From: Helicobacter sp. 13S00477-4
GTDB taxonomy: Bacteria > Campylobacterota > Campylobacteria > Campylobacterales > Helicobacteraceae
Reading direction: 5' to 3'
DNA: 41,266 bases
NCBI RefSeq assembly: GCF_002272785.1
Contig: NZ_MLAS01000016.1
Location: forward strand, 1 to 41,266
The position numbers and the translations under genes are program-made. Positions within the stretch are counted from its first letter, which is position 1, and the number at the start of each line of letters is the position of its first letter. Positions 28,521 through 38,087 of this stretch are shown one piece after another. The notes beneath the pieces were generated by a model. The model searched no databases and was not told the DNA's origin. It saw nothing but the letters and a program-made list of their open reading frames with translations.

Positions 28521-29162
28521 TTAAGGACAAACCCAATAATAAGGCAAGTCAAAATAATAACGATAATTTTCTGCACGTTTTAAATCAATCCTCGAAATTG
28601 TTTGAATAACTAAATCTCGTAGCAAAAGATTATAACCGCAAGTTTTTCCATTCACGCTTCCATTGATGTACAAAATACGTCGTTTTAGATTTAAATCATA
28701 CCAATCAAGCGTAAAATGGTAACCTGAAAGATAATTTAGGCTTTCTGAATATCCACTCAAAACATATGTTTTATTTGGTTTGTCATTACAATAGAACTGT
28801 TCCCCATACCAATAGCAAGATTGCATAAGACCATCACTGAACATAGAATAGCTATAATTAATGCTTGGATAAGGACGGACGCTGTGGAATAATTTTACAA
28901 AAACCACATTCTTGGCTTTGTGTATAGGTAAATCTTCTTGTTTATAAACACTATTGAAGCCTTGTTTTTGGAGTTCATAGACAATCAGATTGATATAATA
29001 AGCTGAAAGAAGATCATTTTTGTCATAAGCTACTACTATAGGTGCATTAGCATTGAAAATATAATTTTTTTCAATTGTTGAGTAATAACCCATATTTATT
29101 TTATTCGCACAACCTAAAAAAAATAATGCAAACAAACTAAAAATTAATATTTTAATTTTCAT
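28521..29162 (-). CDS. Lipoprotein of unknown function (HP0931/HP0932-like position)
   Basis: A 213-residue protein with a lipoprotein signal (KIKILIFSLFALFFLGC, Cys near residue 17). The mature part contains many Tyr, Asn and Cys (MQSCYWYGEQFYC, KTCGYN). ATG at 29162 has GGAGAG 5 bases upstream, and an in-frame ATG at 29180 precedes that site. It lies between surE and queD, where H. pylori has uncharacterised genes. A mixed alpha/beta domain (NAPIVVAYDKNDLLSAYYINL) suggests a globular envelope protein. No named family recognised. Confidence 0.75.
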   Translation of the reverse strand: MKIKILIFSLFALFFLGCANKINMGYYSTIEKNYIFNANAPIVVAYDKNDLLSAYYINLIVYELQKQGFNSVYKQEDLPIHKAKNVVFVKLFHSVRPYPSINYSYSMFSDGLMQSCYWYGEQFYCNDKPNKTYVLSGYSESLNYLSGYHFTLDWYDLNLKRRILYINGSVNGKTCGYNLLLRDLVIQTISRIDLKRAENYRYYFDLPYYWVCP

Positions 29163-29205
29163 AAAAACTCTCCAAAACAAAATCTATAAAGCATATCGGC
29201 AAAAA

Positions 29206-29994
29206 TCATTTTAACCATATTTTCAAAGAATCAATATCTGAATAACTTGTCATATCTAAAGTAATAGGTGTTATTGAGACATATCCTTGATGAGTGGCAG
29301 AAAAATCTGATATCAATCCTTTTGGCTCTTTTCTTTCATGCCAAGCAAGTGGGTGGAGTCCTAGCCAATAATATTCTTGACCTCTAGGATTGTGATTTAG
29401 GTGAGCTTGTTTGCTATAGAGGCGATAGCCTTTTTGAGTGATTTTATAACCTTTACATTCTGAAGGATTTATTTGTGGGATATTGATGTTTAAGAATTTT
29501 CGTTCACTTAATGGGAATTGAGCATTAAAAATTTTTTCAGCGATTTCAACGATAACTTTTTTTGCTAAAGCAAAATCAAAAGAATCAGCTAAATTTTTGT
29601 CTTTCATTACTTGAGAAATTGCTATAGAAGGAATACCTTGTATGACTCCTTCCATTGCTCCTGCAGCTGTACCTGAATAAGTAATATCTTCTCCCATATT
29701 TGACCCCAAATTGATCCCAGAAATGATGAGGTCAGGACATGAAGTTTTGCTATAAATTGTATTCAGTGCAAGATAAATGCAATCTGCAGGAGTTCCATCA
29801 TCAAGCTTATAAAAATCGTCATCAACTTTGATGAATTTTAATGGTTTGGTAAGTGTAAGACCATGTCCACAGGCGGATTTTTCACTAGAGGGTGCTACGA
29901 TGGTGATTTGAGCGATATGGCTGAGAGCATTTTTTAGTGCTAATAATCCTTTTGAATCAAATCCGTCATCATTAGTCAATAATATTTTTTTCAC
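29206..29994 (-). CDS. surE: 5'/3'-nucleotidase SurE
   Basis: Metal-dependent survival-protein phosphatase acting on nucleoside monophosphates. The 262 residues open with ILLTNDDGFDSKGL, giving the Asp pair for metal. VVAPSSEKSACGHG carries the Ser ligand and ISGINLGSNMGEDITYSGTA the Asn. Length is normal. It starts 14 bases after ispA in the same operon. H. pylori has the same order (HP0929-HP0930). Confidence 0.96.
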   Translation of the reverse strand: MKKILLTNDDGFDSKGLLALKNALSHIAQITIVAPSSEKSACGHGLTLTKPLKFIKVDDDFYKLDDGTPADCIYLALNTIYSKTSCPDLIISGINLGSNMGEDITYSGTAAGAMEGVIQGIPSIAISQVMKDKNLADSFDFALAKKVIVEIAEKIFNAQFPLSERKFLNINIPQINPSECKGYKITQKGYRLYSKQAHLNHNPRGQEYYWLGLHPLAWHERKEPKGLISDFSATHQGYVSITPITLDMTSYSDIDSLKIWLK

Positions 29995-30008
29995 CTCTTT
30001 CTAGCTCC

Positions 30009-30872
30009 TTATAAATAATCTTCCAACAATATTTTTAGATTCTGTTGTAGTGATTTTTCAAAATATGTTAAATTATTTACAATATTTTTTTTAAGTCCAT
30101 TAGCATTATTTTTTGCTTCTTCCAAGCCTAATAGATTTACGTAACTATTTTTGTTATTATCTTGTCGTGTTGTTTTTAATGCTTGATTTTCTGATTGTGT
30201 GGTATCAATAATGTCGTCTTGTATTTGAAAATAAAGCCCTAGCTCCAAACCAAAAATATAGATTTTTTCTGTTAATTCTTTTGATAGATTGCCAATAATT
30301 GCACCCATTTTTAGAGAGGTTGCGATTAATTTTGCTGTTTTATTCAAATGGATTTCTTTTAATCGATCTATTTGGAGCTTTTGGTTTTCAAAATAACAAT
30401 CCATTGCCTGACCTATTACCATCCCATCAATACCTCCAGCTTTAGATAACTCTTCAATGAGTTTAATTTTTACTCCATTATCAAGCCTAGCTTTGCTCAA
30501 GAGATAGAATGTATAGGTATTGAGTCCATCGCCTATCAATATTGCAGTTGATTCATCATAGAGTGTATGCAAAGTGGGGTGCCCTCTTCTTAAGGAAGCA
30601 TTGTCCATTGAGGGTAAATCATCATGTATTAAAGAATAAGTATGCAGGCATTCTATAGCCAAAGCCGGTAAAAAAGCATTTTTACTTAAAATAGGGCTTA
30701 TAGCACACACTACTGCTAACAAAAGTTTAGGACGAAATCTTTTACCTCCACTTAGCATCATTTCCCAAAATGCAGTTTCGAAATAAGGATGAAAGGTTTG
30801 TATTTTTGGAGCAGAATGTAATAAGAAATTTTCAAATTCAAGGCAGGTTTTTTTATAAAAATTTAACTCCAT
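30009..30872 (-). CDS. ispA: Farnesyl/geranyl diphosphate synthase
   Basis: Trans-prenyl transferase that condenses IPP with allylic diphosphates. The 287 residues have GGKRFRPKLLL, the first aspartate-rich motif in SLIHDDLPSMD, and the second in FQIQDDIID. The residues before the first motif (HTYSLIHDD) suit a short-chain FPP synthase. It starts 10 bases after the PDZ gene. Products feed undecaprenyl phosphate and quinones. Confidence 0.93.
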   Translation of the reverse strand: MELNFYKKTCLEFENFLLHSAPKIQTFHPYFETAFWEMMLSGGKRFRPKLLLAVVCAISPILSKNAFLPALAIECLHTYSLIHDDLPSMDNASLRRGHPTLHTLYDESTAILIGDGLNTYTFYLLSKARLDNGVKIKLIEELSKAGGIDGMVIGQAMDCYFENQKLQIDRLKEIHLNKTAKLIATSLKMGAIIGNLSKELTEKIYIFGLELGLYFQIQDDIIDTTQSENQALKTTRQDNNKNSYVNLLGLEEAKNNANGLKKNIVNNLTYFEKSLQQNLKILLEDYL

Positions 30873-30882
30873 ATTGCCAACC

Positions 30883-31917
30883 TCAAATTTTCAAATAAAG
30901 TTCTAAACCATTGCGCATCACTAAAACCTCTATATTATTTTTGATGCCTGCTTGTGAAAGTGCACTACGTAAAGAATCTGTGATTTTTATGAATGAATCA
31001 TTTTCATTTTTGATGATGGGTTTTCTATCAATCCAAATAAGTCTATCTCCTATTTTAAAATTACTTTGCTTGTCTTCATCTATTTGTATGATAGTGAGGT
31101 CTTTATCAAGTACGATGCCAAATCTTTCTAAAAAAGTATCTGGCATTAAAAATCCACCATAACGTTTATCTGTGTTGATATTAAAGCTTTGTTTTTTATT
31201 ATCCCTGATGATAATTATATTGGCAGGTTTTTGATAGGGCAGGTTGCTGACTAGCCATTCAAAATCTGCGTAATTTTGAAAGGTTTTTCCATTGATTGAT
31301 AAGATGACATCACCGGGCAAAAAAGGATTATTTTTAAAAAATGGATCGACTTGACGTACAATGATATATTTGTCTTTTTGTACTGCCCTGATGCCTATAT
31401 CTCCATAATAAGAGGTTTTTTGATTTAAGAATCTGTCTATATATTTTTTATCAATGAATTGATTATCCCCTACACCAATACCATAAATTTGGTAGCAAAT
31501 GTTGCTTATTACACCATTTATCGGGATATTAGTAGAAAATCGTGCATAATCAGTAAAGCCATTTTGGGTTTTTAAGATTTTACCTTTAGATGAGTATTTA
31601 AAGCCTATGGCTGATAATTCTTTTTGCTTAGCATAGCTATCAATATCTAAAATTTTGTAAATGTATTTTGTGGGGTTACTCTGTATGATATATAATCCCA
31701 CAAAAGGATCAGCTTTTAAAATCTTAAGCCCTTTTGGAGGAGTGCGTGAAAACATTAAAGATACATTCTTGTTTTTGTTTTTGATAGAAACAAGGTGATT
31801 GTTTGTAAGACTTGTGGTTGCTTCTTGATAATAATTGACGCAATGAGAAAAATCATAGCTAAAAAGATTTGAAACAATCAAAAAAAATACAAAAACAATC
31901 AAAAAAAGATTTGGCAT
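30883..31917 (-). CDS. Exported PDZ-domain protein, HP0036-like position
   Basis: A 344-residue protein with an N-terminal signal or membrane segment (NLFLIVFVFFLIVSNLF) then a periplasmic region. One PDZ-like domain is clear around FLPGDVILSINGKTFQNYADF, and a second, weaker one near NFKIGDRLIWIDRKPI. No protease catalytic motif is visible, so it is not a DegP or CtpA enzyme by eye. The start ATG overlaps the ybaB stop by one base (TAATG). Probably a substrate-binding or scaffold protein of the envelope; function not established. Confidence 0.75.
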   Translation of the reverse strand: MPNLFLIVFVFFLIVSNLFSYDFSHCVNYYQEATTSLTNNHLVSIKNKNKNVSLMFSRTPPKGLKILKADPFVGLYIIQSNPTKYIYKILDIDSYAKQKELSAIGFKYSSKGKILKTQNGFTDYARFSTNIPINGVISNICYQIYGIGVGDNQFIDKKYIDRFLNQKTSYYGDIGIRAVQKDKYIIVRQVDPFFKNNPFLPGDVILSINGKTFQNYADFEWLVSNLPYQKPANIIIIRDNKKQSFNINTDKRYGGFLMPDTFLERFGIVLDKDLTIIQIDEDKQSNFKIGDRLIWIDRKPIIKNENDSFIKITDSLRSALSQAGIKNNIEVLVMRNGLELYLKI

Positions 31918-32222
31918 TATTTTCCACCAAAAGGATTCATCCCGCCAAATAATTGGAATGCCATTGATTTTTTGTTTTCTTCTACACTTTTATAAGCATC
32001 ATTGATAGCACTGATGAGTAGAATTTGTAATGACTCTTTGTCTTCAAGCAAACTGTCATCAATAGCGATGTCGATAAGTTCTCCAGCACCATTAATGCTT
32101 ACACTCACCAATCCACCACCACTTTTTGCTGTGATACAAGTATCTTTAGCTTTTTGTTCCAAATCAGAAAATTCTTTTTGTATATTGCCAAAAACATTAC
32201 CAAGTTGCTCGGGATCAAACAT
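31917..32222 (-). CDS. YbaB/EbfC nucleoid-associated protein
   Basis: A 101-residue dimeric DNA-binding protein of the YbaB/EbfC family. An amphipathic N-terminal helix ([20 protein letters not shown]) is followed by the conserved strand [22 protein letters not shown] and a C-terminal helix. Its start overlaps the panD end by 8 bases. H. pylori has the same trio (HP0034-HP0036). Confidence 0.92.
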   Translation of the reverse strand: MFDPEQLGNVFGNIQKEFSDLEQKAKDTCITAKSGGGLVSVSINGAGELIDIAIDDSLLEDKESLQILLISAINDAYKSVEENKKSMAFQLFGGMNPFGGK

Positions 32223-32589
32223 TTTTCACCTCATGTTTTACAGATATTATTTGATTGTTCTCATCTACCATTACGACTGTAGGGGTGTAATTTTGTAGTT
32301 CTTTTTCATCATAACTTGCATAGGCTATGATGATGATGATATCCCCTATTTGAACCTTTCTTGCTGCAGCACCATTGAGGCAAATTTCACCAGACCCACT
32401 ATTCCCTAGTATCACATAGGTGCAAAAACGTTCTCCATTATTAATATTTAGGATTTCTACTTTCATACCTTCAAGTAGGTTTGCTTTTTTTGCAATATCT
32501 GAATCTATAGTGATTGAACCAATATAGTTTAAATTCGCATCTGTAATTTTTGCACGATGTATTTTGCTATAAAGCATTTCAAATCTCAT
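32215..32589 (-). CDS. panD: Aspartate 1-decarboxylase
   Basis: Makes beta-alanine for pantothenate. The 124-residue proenzyme starts [19 protein letters not shown] and is self-cleaved at Gly-Ser in YIGSITID, leaving the pyruvoyl group on Ser. [20 protein letters not shown] is the expected catalytic region. It heads the eight-gene run panD-ybaB-PDZ-ispA-surE-lipoprotein-queD-queE. The 146 bases upstream hold AT-rich promoter-like DNA with several TATAAA/TAATAT boxes that I cannot rank. Confidence 0.95.
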   Translation of the reverse strand: MRFEMLYSKIHRAKITDANLNYIGSITIDSDIAKKANLLEGMKVEILNINNGERFCTYVILGNSGSGEICLNGAAARKVQIGDIIIIIAYASYDEKELQNYTPTVVMVDENNQIISVKHEVKNV

Positions 32590-32664
32590 GGTAATAAATC
32601 CGTATTTATATTATTGTAAGTCTTTTTATATTTTAACATATTTATCAATAATTTTATTTAATGA

Positions 32665-32688
32665 GCATTCGCCTTGAGCGATTCATGC
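32665..32688 (-). terminator. Bulged hairpin after uvrA
   Basis: On the minus strand GCATGAATCGC pairs with GCGAATGC (GAA bulge, TCAAG loop), about 50 bases past the uvrA stop. No T run follows, so it may be a processing or weak terminator element ahead of the panD promoter region. Confidence 0.4.
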
Positions 32689-32735
32689 TAATGAAATCTT
32701 TAATTGTTTTTTGATATTTTTGTAAAATCTAAAAT

Positions 32736-35537
32736 TTACAATTCAAGAGCTAGGAATTTTCCTGTATAGCTTCCTGATTTTTTATGATTTTTTGCGATAT
32801 GTTCCGGAGATCCAGCATCAACAATTTTACCCCCTTTATCACCACCTTCAGGACCTATATCAATAATATAATCAGCATTTTTTATCATATCTAAATTATG
32901 TTCAATGACGATCATTGAATTCCCGAGTTCAACAAGGTGATGGAGGACTTTTGTGAGCCTATTAACATCTGCAAAGTGCAGTCCAGTGGTAGGTTCATCG
33001 AGTATATAGAGTGTTTTTCCTGTATCTTTGCGGCTGAGTTCTTTAGCAAGTTTTATCCTTTGGGCTTCGCCACCACTAAGGGTAACAGCATTTTGTCCTA
33101 ATGTTATGTAGCCTAGACCTACATCTTGGAGAGTTTTGAGTTTTGAAGCAATTTTGGGTATTTTGCAAAAAAATTCACACGCATCATCAACACTCATATT
33201 TAATACATCGGCAATGGACTTATTTTTGTATTTTATTTCTAGGGTTTGAGGATTATATTTTGCACCATTGCAGGCGTCACATTTGACCATTACATCTGGC
33301 AAGAAATGCATTTCAATTTTTATTTCACCCTCACCTTGACATTTTTCACATCGTCCTCCTTTTACATTGAAACTAAATCGACCCACACTGTATCCTAAAA
33401 TTTTAGCTTCTTTAACTTCAGAGAAAAGCACACGGATATCATCCATCACGCCTGTATAGGTCGCAGGATTGCTTCTTGGTGTTCTGCCAATAGGGCTTTG
33501 ATCTAGGTAGATGACTTTATCAAGCATATCAAGTCCTTCAATCTCAATGCCATCGCATTTTTTGACTTTTTTGGCATTATTTAAGAGTTCTTGGGCGACG
33601 GGCAAGAGGGTTTGGAGTATGAGTGAACTTTTGCCACTCCCACTTACTCCAGTGATGCAGACAAAGTTAGATAGAGGTATTTTTAAGCTCATATCTTTGA
33701 TATTGTTGATCGTGACATTTTTGATTGAGAGCCATTTTTTTTGAGGACGATTGTATAAATAAGAGATGGTTTTTGTGCCATTGATATATTGTGCTGTTTG
33801 TGTATTGCTAGTTAACATTTCATTTACTGTACCAGAAAATACGACTTCACCACCATTTTTACCTGCTCCAGGACCTATGTCCACAATGAAATCTGCATTT
33901 TTGATCGTCTCTTTATCATGTTCAACTACAATGACAGTATTGCCTTTTTCTTGAAGACTGCGGAGTGTTTTTATCAGTTTGAGTGTGTCACGTTCATGTA
34001 GTCCTATGCTTGGTTCATCTAAAACATACATCACTCCTGTGAGTCCACTGCCAATTTGACTAGCAATACGTATCCTTTGACTCTCGCCACCACTTATTGT
34101 CCTAGCATCTCTGCCCAGACTCAAATAGCTCAAGCCTACATCATATAGGAAAAATAGTCTTTCTCGAATCTCTTTGAGGATGGAAGCAGCAATGAATCGT
34201 GATTGGTCGCTAAGGTAGGCAAAGTTTTTGTCATTGTTGAAAAATGCGTAGCTTTCTTCAATGGGCATATCAATGATATCTCCAATACTCTTTTTTCCAA
34301 CTTTTACATTCAAACTAGAGGCTTTTAAGCGATGACCCTTACAGGTGGAACAAGGTTTTTCACTCATATAGTCACTCAAATCCTTTTCATCTTTGAACAT
34401 ATCATAAGCGATTTGAATAATGCCTTTCCAAGGACGTTTAAGTGAAGAATTTTTCCAAGTAAAAGAGACTTCAGAACCATTCCCATATAATAGGGCATTT
34501 TGTTGGTGTTCTTCAAGCTCTTCAAAGGATTGGTCTATATTGATTTTATTGGTTTGGCAAAAACCATTGAACAGTTCAGCATAATAATTTCGGTTGAAGC
34601 CAAAAATTACTTTGATGCCACCTTTATTAAGGGGTAAAGATTTATTCAAAATTTTTTTGATGTCAATGCTATATTTGCTACCCAGTCCGCCACAATCTTC
34701 ACAAGCTCCTTTTGGAGAATTGAATGAAAAACTAAGTGGTTCTAAAGGTTCAAAACTGATTTTGCAATCAAAGCAAGCAAGGTGTTCGCTATAGTGGATA
34801 AAGCGGTTTTGACCTGCTTCATTGATGATTTCAATTTCAACTTCTCCATAAGTTTCTTTGAGGGATTTTTCGATGGCTTGAGCGATACGAGAATGGTTAT
34901 CTTCTTGGATTATGACCCTATCAATGATGGCTTTTATGCTGTGTTTTTTTGTCTTACTTAGATTGATCTCTTCATCTAAACGTACCATTACACCATCAAT
35001 ATATGCTCTTACAAAGCCTTTTTGTCTTAAATCTTGGATTTTGTCTGTGAAGCTACCTTTTTTTTCTTTTATGATAGGGGCTAAAATGATGATTTTACTT
35101 TGGGCTGGTAGGTCTAAAACTTGTTGGATAATATCAGTTTGACTCATTTGAGAAATGGGTTTGCCGCAAATATGGCAGTGTTGTGTGCCTACTCTTGCGA
35201 ATAACAATCGTAGGTAATCATAAATTTCTGTGATAGTCCCCACTGTTGATCGGGGATTTTTGCTTGTGGTTTTTTGATCAATAGCAATAGCGGGTGTGAG
35301 GCCTTCAATTTTATCTACATTGGGTTTAGCGACTTTATCAAGGAATTGTCTTGCGTAGCTTGAGAGGGATTCAATATACCTCCTTTGTCCTTCTGCATAA
35401 AGTGTGTCAAAGGCAAGGGTTGATTTGCCCGAACCACTCAGACCTGTAAAGACAATGAGTTTATTTTTTGGGATTTCTAAATAGATGTTTTTGAGATTAT
35501 TTTCTTTTGCACCAATGATTTGGATTTTATCTAACAA
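32736..35537 (-). CDS. uvrA: Excinuclease ABC subunit A
   Basis: Damage-recognition ATPase of nucleotide excision repair, 933 residues. Two ABC modules are visible: Walker A GLSGSGKST near the N-terminus and GVSGSGKSS mid-protein, with signatures SGGESQRIR and LSGGEAQRIKLA. Zinc-binding CxxC pairs occur as CHICGKP, CEDCGGLG and CEKCQGEGEI/CDACNG. The start is TTG with AAGGAG 7 bases upstream. It follows ruvA by 49 bases on the same strand, giving a DNA-repair pair. Confidence 0.97.
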   Translation of the reverse strand: MLDKIQIIGAKENNLKNIYLEIPKNKLIVFTGLSGSGKSTLAFDTLYAEGQRRYIESLSSYARQFLDKVAKPNVDKIEGLTPAIAIDQKTTSKNPRSTVGTITEIYDYLRLLFARVGTQHCHICGKPISQMSQTDIIQQVLDLPAQSKIIILAPIIKEKKGSFTDKIQDLRQKGFVRAYIDGVMVRLDEEINLSKTKKHSIKAIIDRVIIQEDNHSRIAQAIEKSLKETYGEVEIEIINEAGQNRFIHYSEHLACFDCKISFEPLEPLSFSFNSPKGACEDCGGLGSKYSIDIKKILNKSLPLNKGGIKVIFGFNRNYYAELFNGFCQTNKINIDQSFEELEEHQQNALLYGNGSEVSFTWKNSSLKRPWKGIIQIAYDMFKDEKDLSDYMSEKPCSTCKGHRLKASSLNVKVGKKSIGDIIDMPIEESYAFFNNDKNFAYLSDQSRFIAASILKEIRERLFFLYDVGLSYLSLGRDARTISGGESQRIRIASQIGSGLTGVMYVLDEPSIGLHERDTLKLIKTLRSLQEKGNTVIVVEHDKETIKNADFIVDIGPGAGKNGGEVVFSGTVNEMLTSNTQTAQYINGTKTISYLYNRPQKKWLSIKNVTINNIKDMSLKIPLSNFVCITGVSGSGKSSLILQTLLPVAQELLNNAKKVKKCDGIEIEGLDMLDKVIYLDQSPIGRTPRSNPATYTGVMDDIRVLFSEVKEAKILGYSVGRFSFNVKGGRCEKCQGEGEIKIEMHFLPDVMVKCDACNGAKYNPQTLEIKYKNKSIADVLNMSVDDACEFFCKIPKIASKLKTLQDVGLGYITLGQNAVTLSGGEAQRIKLAKELSRKDTGKTLYILDEPTTGLHFADVNRLTKVLHHLVELGNSMIVIEHNLDMIKNADYIIDIGPEGGDKGGKIVDAGSPEHIAKNHKKSGSYTGKFLALEL

Positions 35538-35586
35538 TATAGGCTCCTTGTAAAGTTTTTATTATGCTTAAAGTAATTTGTATTAG

Positions 35587-36159
35587 CTATTTGAGCATTT
35601 TTAAAGCTTCTTTGATTATTTCTTGCGTGTTTGAACTTTGGATGGCTTTAAAAACTTTTGAGATTTCTGCATTTTTAAATCCTAAACTTTGAAGTGCCAT
35701 AAACGCTTCATTGCGTTCATTTTCTTTTGACAGGGTATTTTGAGGTTGTATAATCTCAGAGAAGAAACCTGCAAGATCTACCATAATTTTACCTGCTCCT
35801 TTTGTACCAATGCCTGGAACTCTTTGGAGTGCTTTAATGTCTTTGTCTTGGATGATTTTTCCAAAGGCTTTGGGCGTGTAAGTTGAGAGGATAGCTAAGG
35901 CAACTTTTGGACCCACACCATTGATTTTAATGAGACGTTCAAAAGTAATTTTTTCTAAATCTTGGTGGAATCCAAATAGTAAATGAGCATCTTCACGGAT
36001 GATTTCTGTGATGAGTAGAGTGATTTTTTTTTCTTTAGATTCACTGAGTATATAGCTTGTATTGGTTGAAATATGGATACCATAAACAATATCATTGACT
36101 TCAAGCCATGCAAAAGTAGGGTCTAATTTGTAAACACTACCAGTCATTGCTACGATCAT
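35587..36159 (-). CDS. ruvA: Holliday junction branch migration protein RuvA
   Basis: The 190-residue RuvA binds four-way junctions and positions RuvB. The N-terminal OB fold (MIVAMTGSVYKL) is followed by two helix-hairpin-helix segments (LIKINGVGPKVALAIL, LQRVPGIGTKGAGKIMVDL) and a C-terminal UBA-like domain (NEAFMALQSLGFKNAEI). It starts 11 bases after the FapA-like gene, matching H. pylori HP0883-HP0884. Confidence 0.96.
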   Translation of the reverse strand: MIVAMTGSVYKLDPTFAWLEVNDIVYGIHISTNTSYILSESKEKKITLLITEIIREDAHLLFGFHQDLEKITFERLIKINGVGPKVALAILSTYTPKAFGKIIQDKDIKALQRVPGIGTKGAGKIMVDLAGFFSEIIQPQNTLSKENERNEAFMALQSLGFKNAEISKVFKAIQSSNTQEIIKEALKMLK

Positions 36160-36170
36160 TTATTTGTCCT

Positions 36171-37979
36171 TCATTGGGTTTTTATCATTTTTTTTGTAGC
36201 TGGATCAATTATAATATCGACATTTTCACCATCTTCTATGAAAAGATTCTCATCGGAGGGTTTTGGATAGTCTCGATGATAGACGATTTCATTTTCCATT
36301 TTCCAGTCACTTTGAGTGATGAGTTTTGCTCGAAGGGTTTCATCTTCTATTTGTAATAAACTATGATTGAGATCGTGGATTTCATTTTGAAATTTTATGA
36401 GTTCTTTTTTTAGGATTTTGAGTTTTTTGATTGCTTCAATATATTCATAATAAGTCTTTTCAATATCTTTATCTGCCAACATTGCTTTTTGGGTAGGGAC
36501 ATCAGAAGCTTTGATTTTATCGATGATATTTTTATTTTTTTTTGCTTGCAGTAAAAGGGTTTGGTATTCTTTGATGATGGTTTGCATCTTTGTTTTTAGT
36601 AATGATATTTTTTTATTGATAAAATCCATAGTGTCTTTTGTGCTAGTATGGGCACTCGCACTGATAGTAATTTTATTTTCACCCCCTTGCATTTGCTTCA
36701 AGATACATTCTTGAGAAAAATATATTTTATTATTAGATTTTAGATTTTTGATTTCTAGTTTTTTAGCAAAGATAGTTGCTCCTGCAGTTGATCCAATGAT
36801 AGCTTCAACGCATTGTGTGAATCCGCTATCGAGATTTTTTGCATAAAACTTATCACCATAAAACTTTCCTTTATGTGTTGTGATATTGGCTTCTTCTGCA
36901 TAGATGATACTGCTTTGATGGGTTTGACCTTCTATTGAGATTTTTTGTCCTGTAAGGATGACATTTTCTCCAATGCTCCCTTTGATATTTATTGTGCTTG
37001 CTTCAATAATCATATTGGCATCAATTGCATCAATGAGTTCATCTTCAGATTTTATATTCAATGAAATACCGCTTTTAAGACCTCCTAAAAGCATAGGAGT
37101 ATTGATGGTTTTGATAGTGTTAAAATTAAAATCAGTGTGCAATGAAATTGTATTATTAGAAATCTCTACATATCCTGCATCTAAGGCTTTGAAAATGACT
37201 TTTTCAGGTGTTTCTTCTTTTTGGATAGAAAGTGTATTGTATGAAAAATGAACATTTTTATTATTGATAAGTTCATTGTGGATAAATATTCCTTTTAAAT
37301 TCCTTCCATCTTTCCCTTTTATGGGATTGGTACATTCTGCTATGACTTCACCTTTACCTACGCCAAAGAGTGCATTTTCTGGAGCAATTTTGCCATTTTT
37401 TTCCCATTCTTCTTTGAGTAAAAAATTCATTTTAGCTGGTTTAGATGGGATAAAATCAGGAGTTTGTTTTAGCAATAGTTTTTGAGGGTATAGTCCTTGT
37501 TTGTTGAGTTTTTGGAATTGTATTTTGAGGTTTTCTTTTTGTTCATATTGTTGCCTGAAAATAATCTTTTCATATGCCATCAATGTATCAATGAAACTAA
37601 ATATTTCTTCATAAAAATATTCATCATCAATGATAGTAAAATGTTCATCAAATAATAGAGAAGCTTTATCGGCTAGAGGTGTGATTTCTATTTTGATGCC
37701 AAAATTTTTTGCTTTTGGTTTGATGCGGATATCATAGGTTTGTTTGACAAAAAAATCCTCTTTTGCATAAAAACTATCTTTTTCAAACTGGATGAGTTCA
37801 TTCCCGACAATCGCACGATATTCGTCTTTTTCGTGGAGTTTGATAAAAGTATGTGTTTGGATGACATCAAACCAAATATATTTAGAATCTATTTTTGTAT
37901 TGATGGAGAATCGTTGGATTTCTTCTTTGATATCTTCACAGTTTTTGATGATTTGTGGGATAAAATGGGGGGTATCCAT
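36171..37979 (-). CDS. FapA/DUF342 domain protein
   Basis: A 602-residue cytoplasmic protein of the FapA (flagellar assembly protein A) type. The middle (about residues 195-420) is a polymer-forming beta-helix, with IKGSIGENVILTGQKISIEG repeats and IAECTNPIKGKDGRNLKG, the usual DUF342 entry. A long charged coiled coil follows (about 440-560: TSTKDTMDFINKKISLLKT). No signal peptide. The nearest flagellar gene is flaA over 20 kb away. H. pylori HP0884 is the likely counterpart. The function in Helicobacter is unclear. Confidence 0.82.
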   Translation of the reverse strand: MDTPHFIPQIIKNCEDIKEEIQRFSINTKIDSKYIWFDVIQTHTFIKLHEKDEYRAIVGNELIQFEKDSFYAKEDFFVKQTYDIRIKPKAKNFGIKIEITPLADKASLLFDEHFTIIDDEYFYEEIFSFIDTLMAYEKIIFRQQYEQKENLKIQFQKLNKQGLYPQKLLLKQTPDFIPSKPAKMNFLLKEEWEKNGKIAPENALFGVGKGEVIAECTNPIKGKDGRNLKGIFIHNELINNKNVHFSYNTLSIQKEETPEKVIFKALDAGYVEISNNTISLHTDFNFNTIKTINTPMLLGGLKSGISLNIKSEDELIDAIDANMIIEASTINIKGSIGENVILTGQKISIEGQTHQSSIIYAEEANITTHKGKFYGDKFYAKNLDSGFTQCVEAIIGSTAGATIFAKKLEIKNLKSNNKIYFSQECILKQMQGGENKITISASAHTSTKDTMDFINKKISLLKTKMQTIIKEYQTLLLQAKKNKNIIDKIKASDVPTQKAMLADKDIEKTYYEYIEAIKKLKILKKELIKFQNEIHDLNHSLLQIEDETLRAKLITQSDWKMENEIVYHRDYPKPSDENLFIEDGENVDIIIDPATKKMIKTQ

Positions 37980-38087
37980 TTCGATTTTCCATCCTTAAAT
38001 ATAATTTTTGGTTTTTGATAAAATACAATAAATATTCTACAATATTTGATATTAAAATGAGTTTTTATTGTTTTGAAGGAAGGCAGC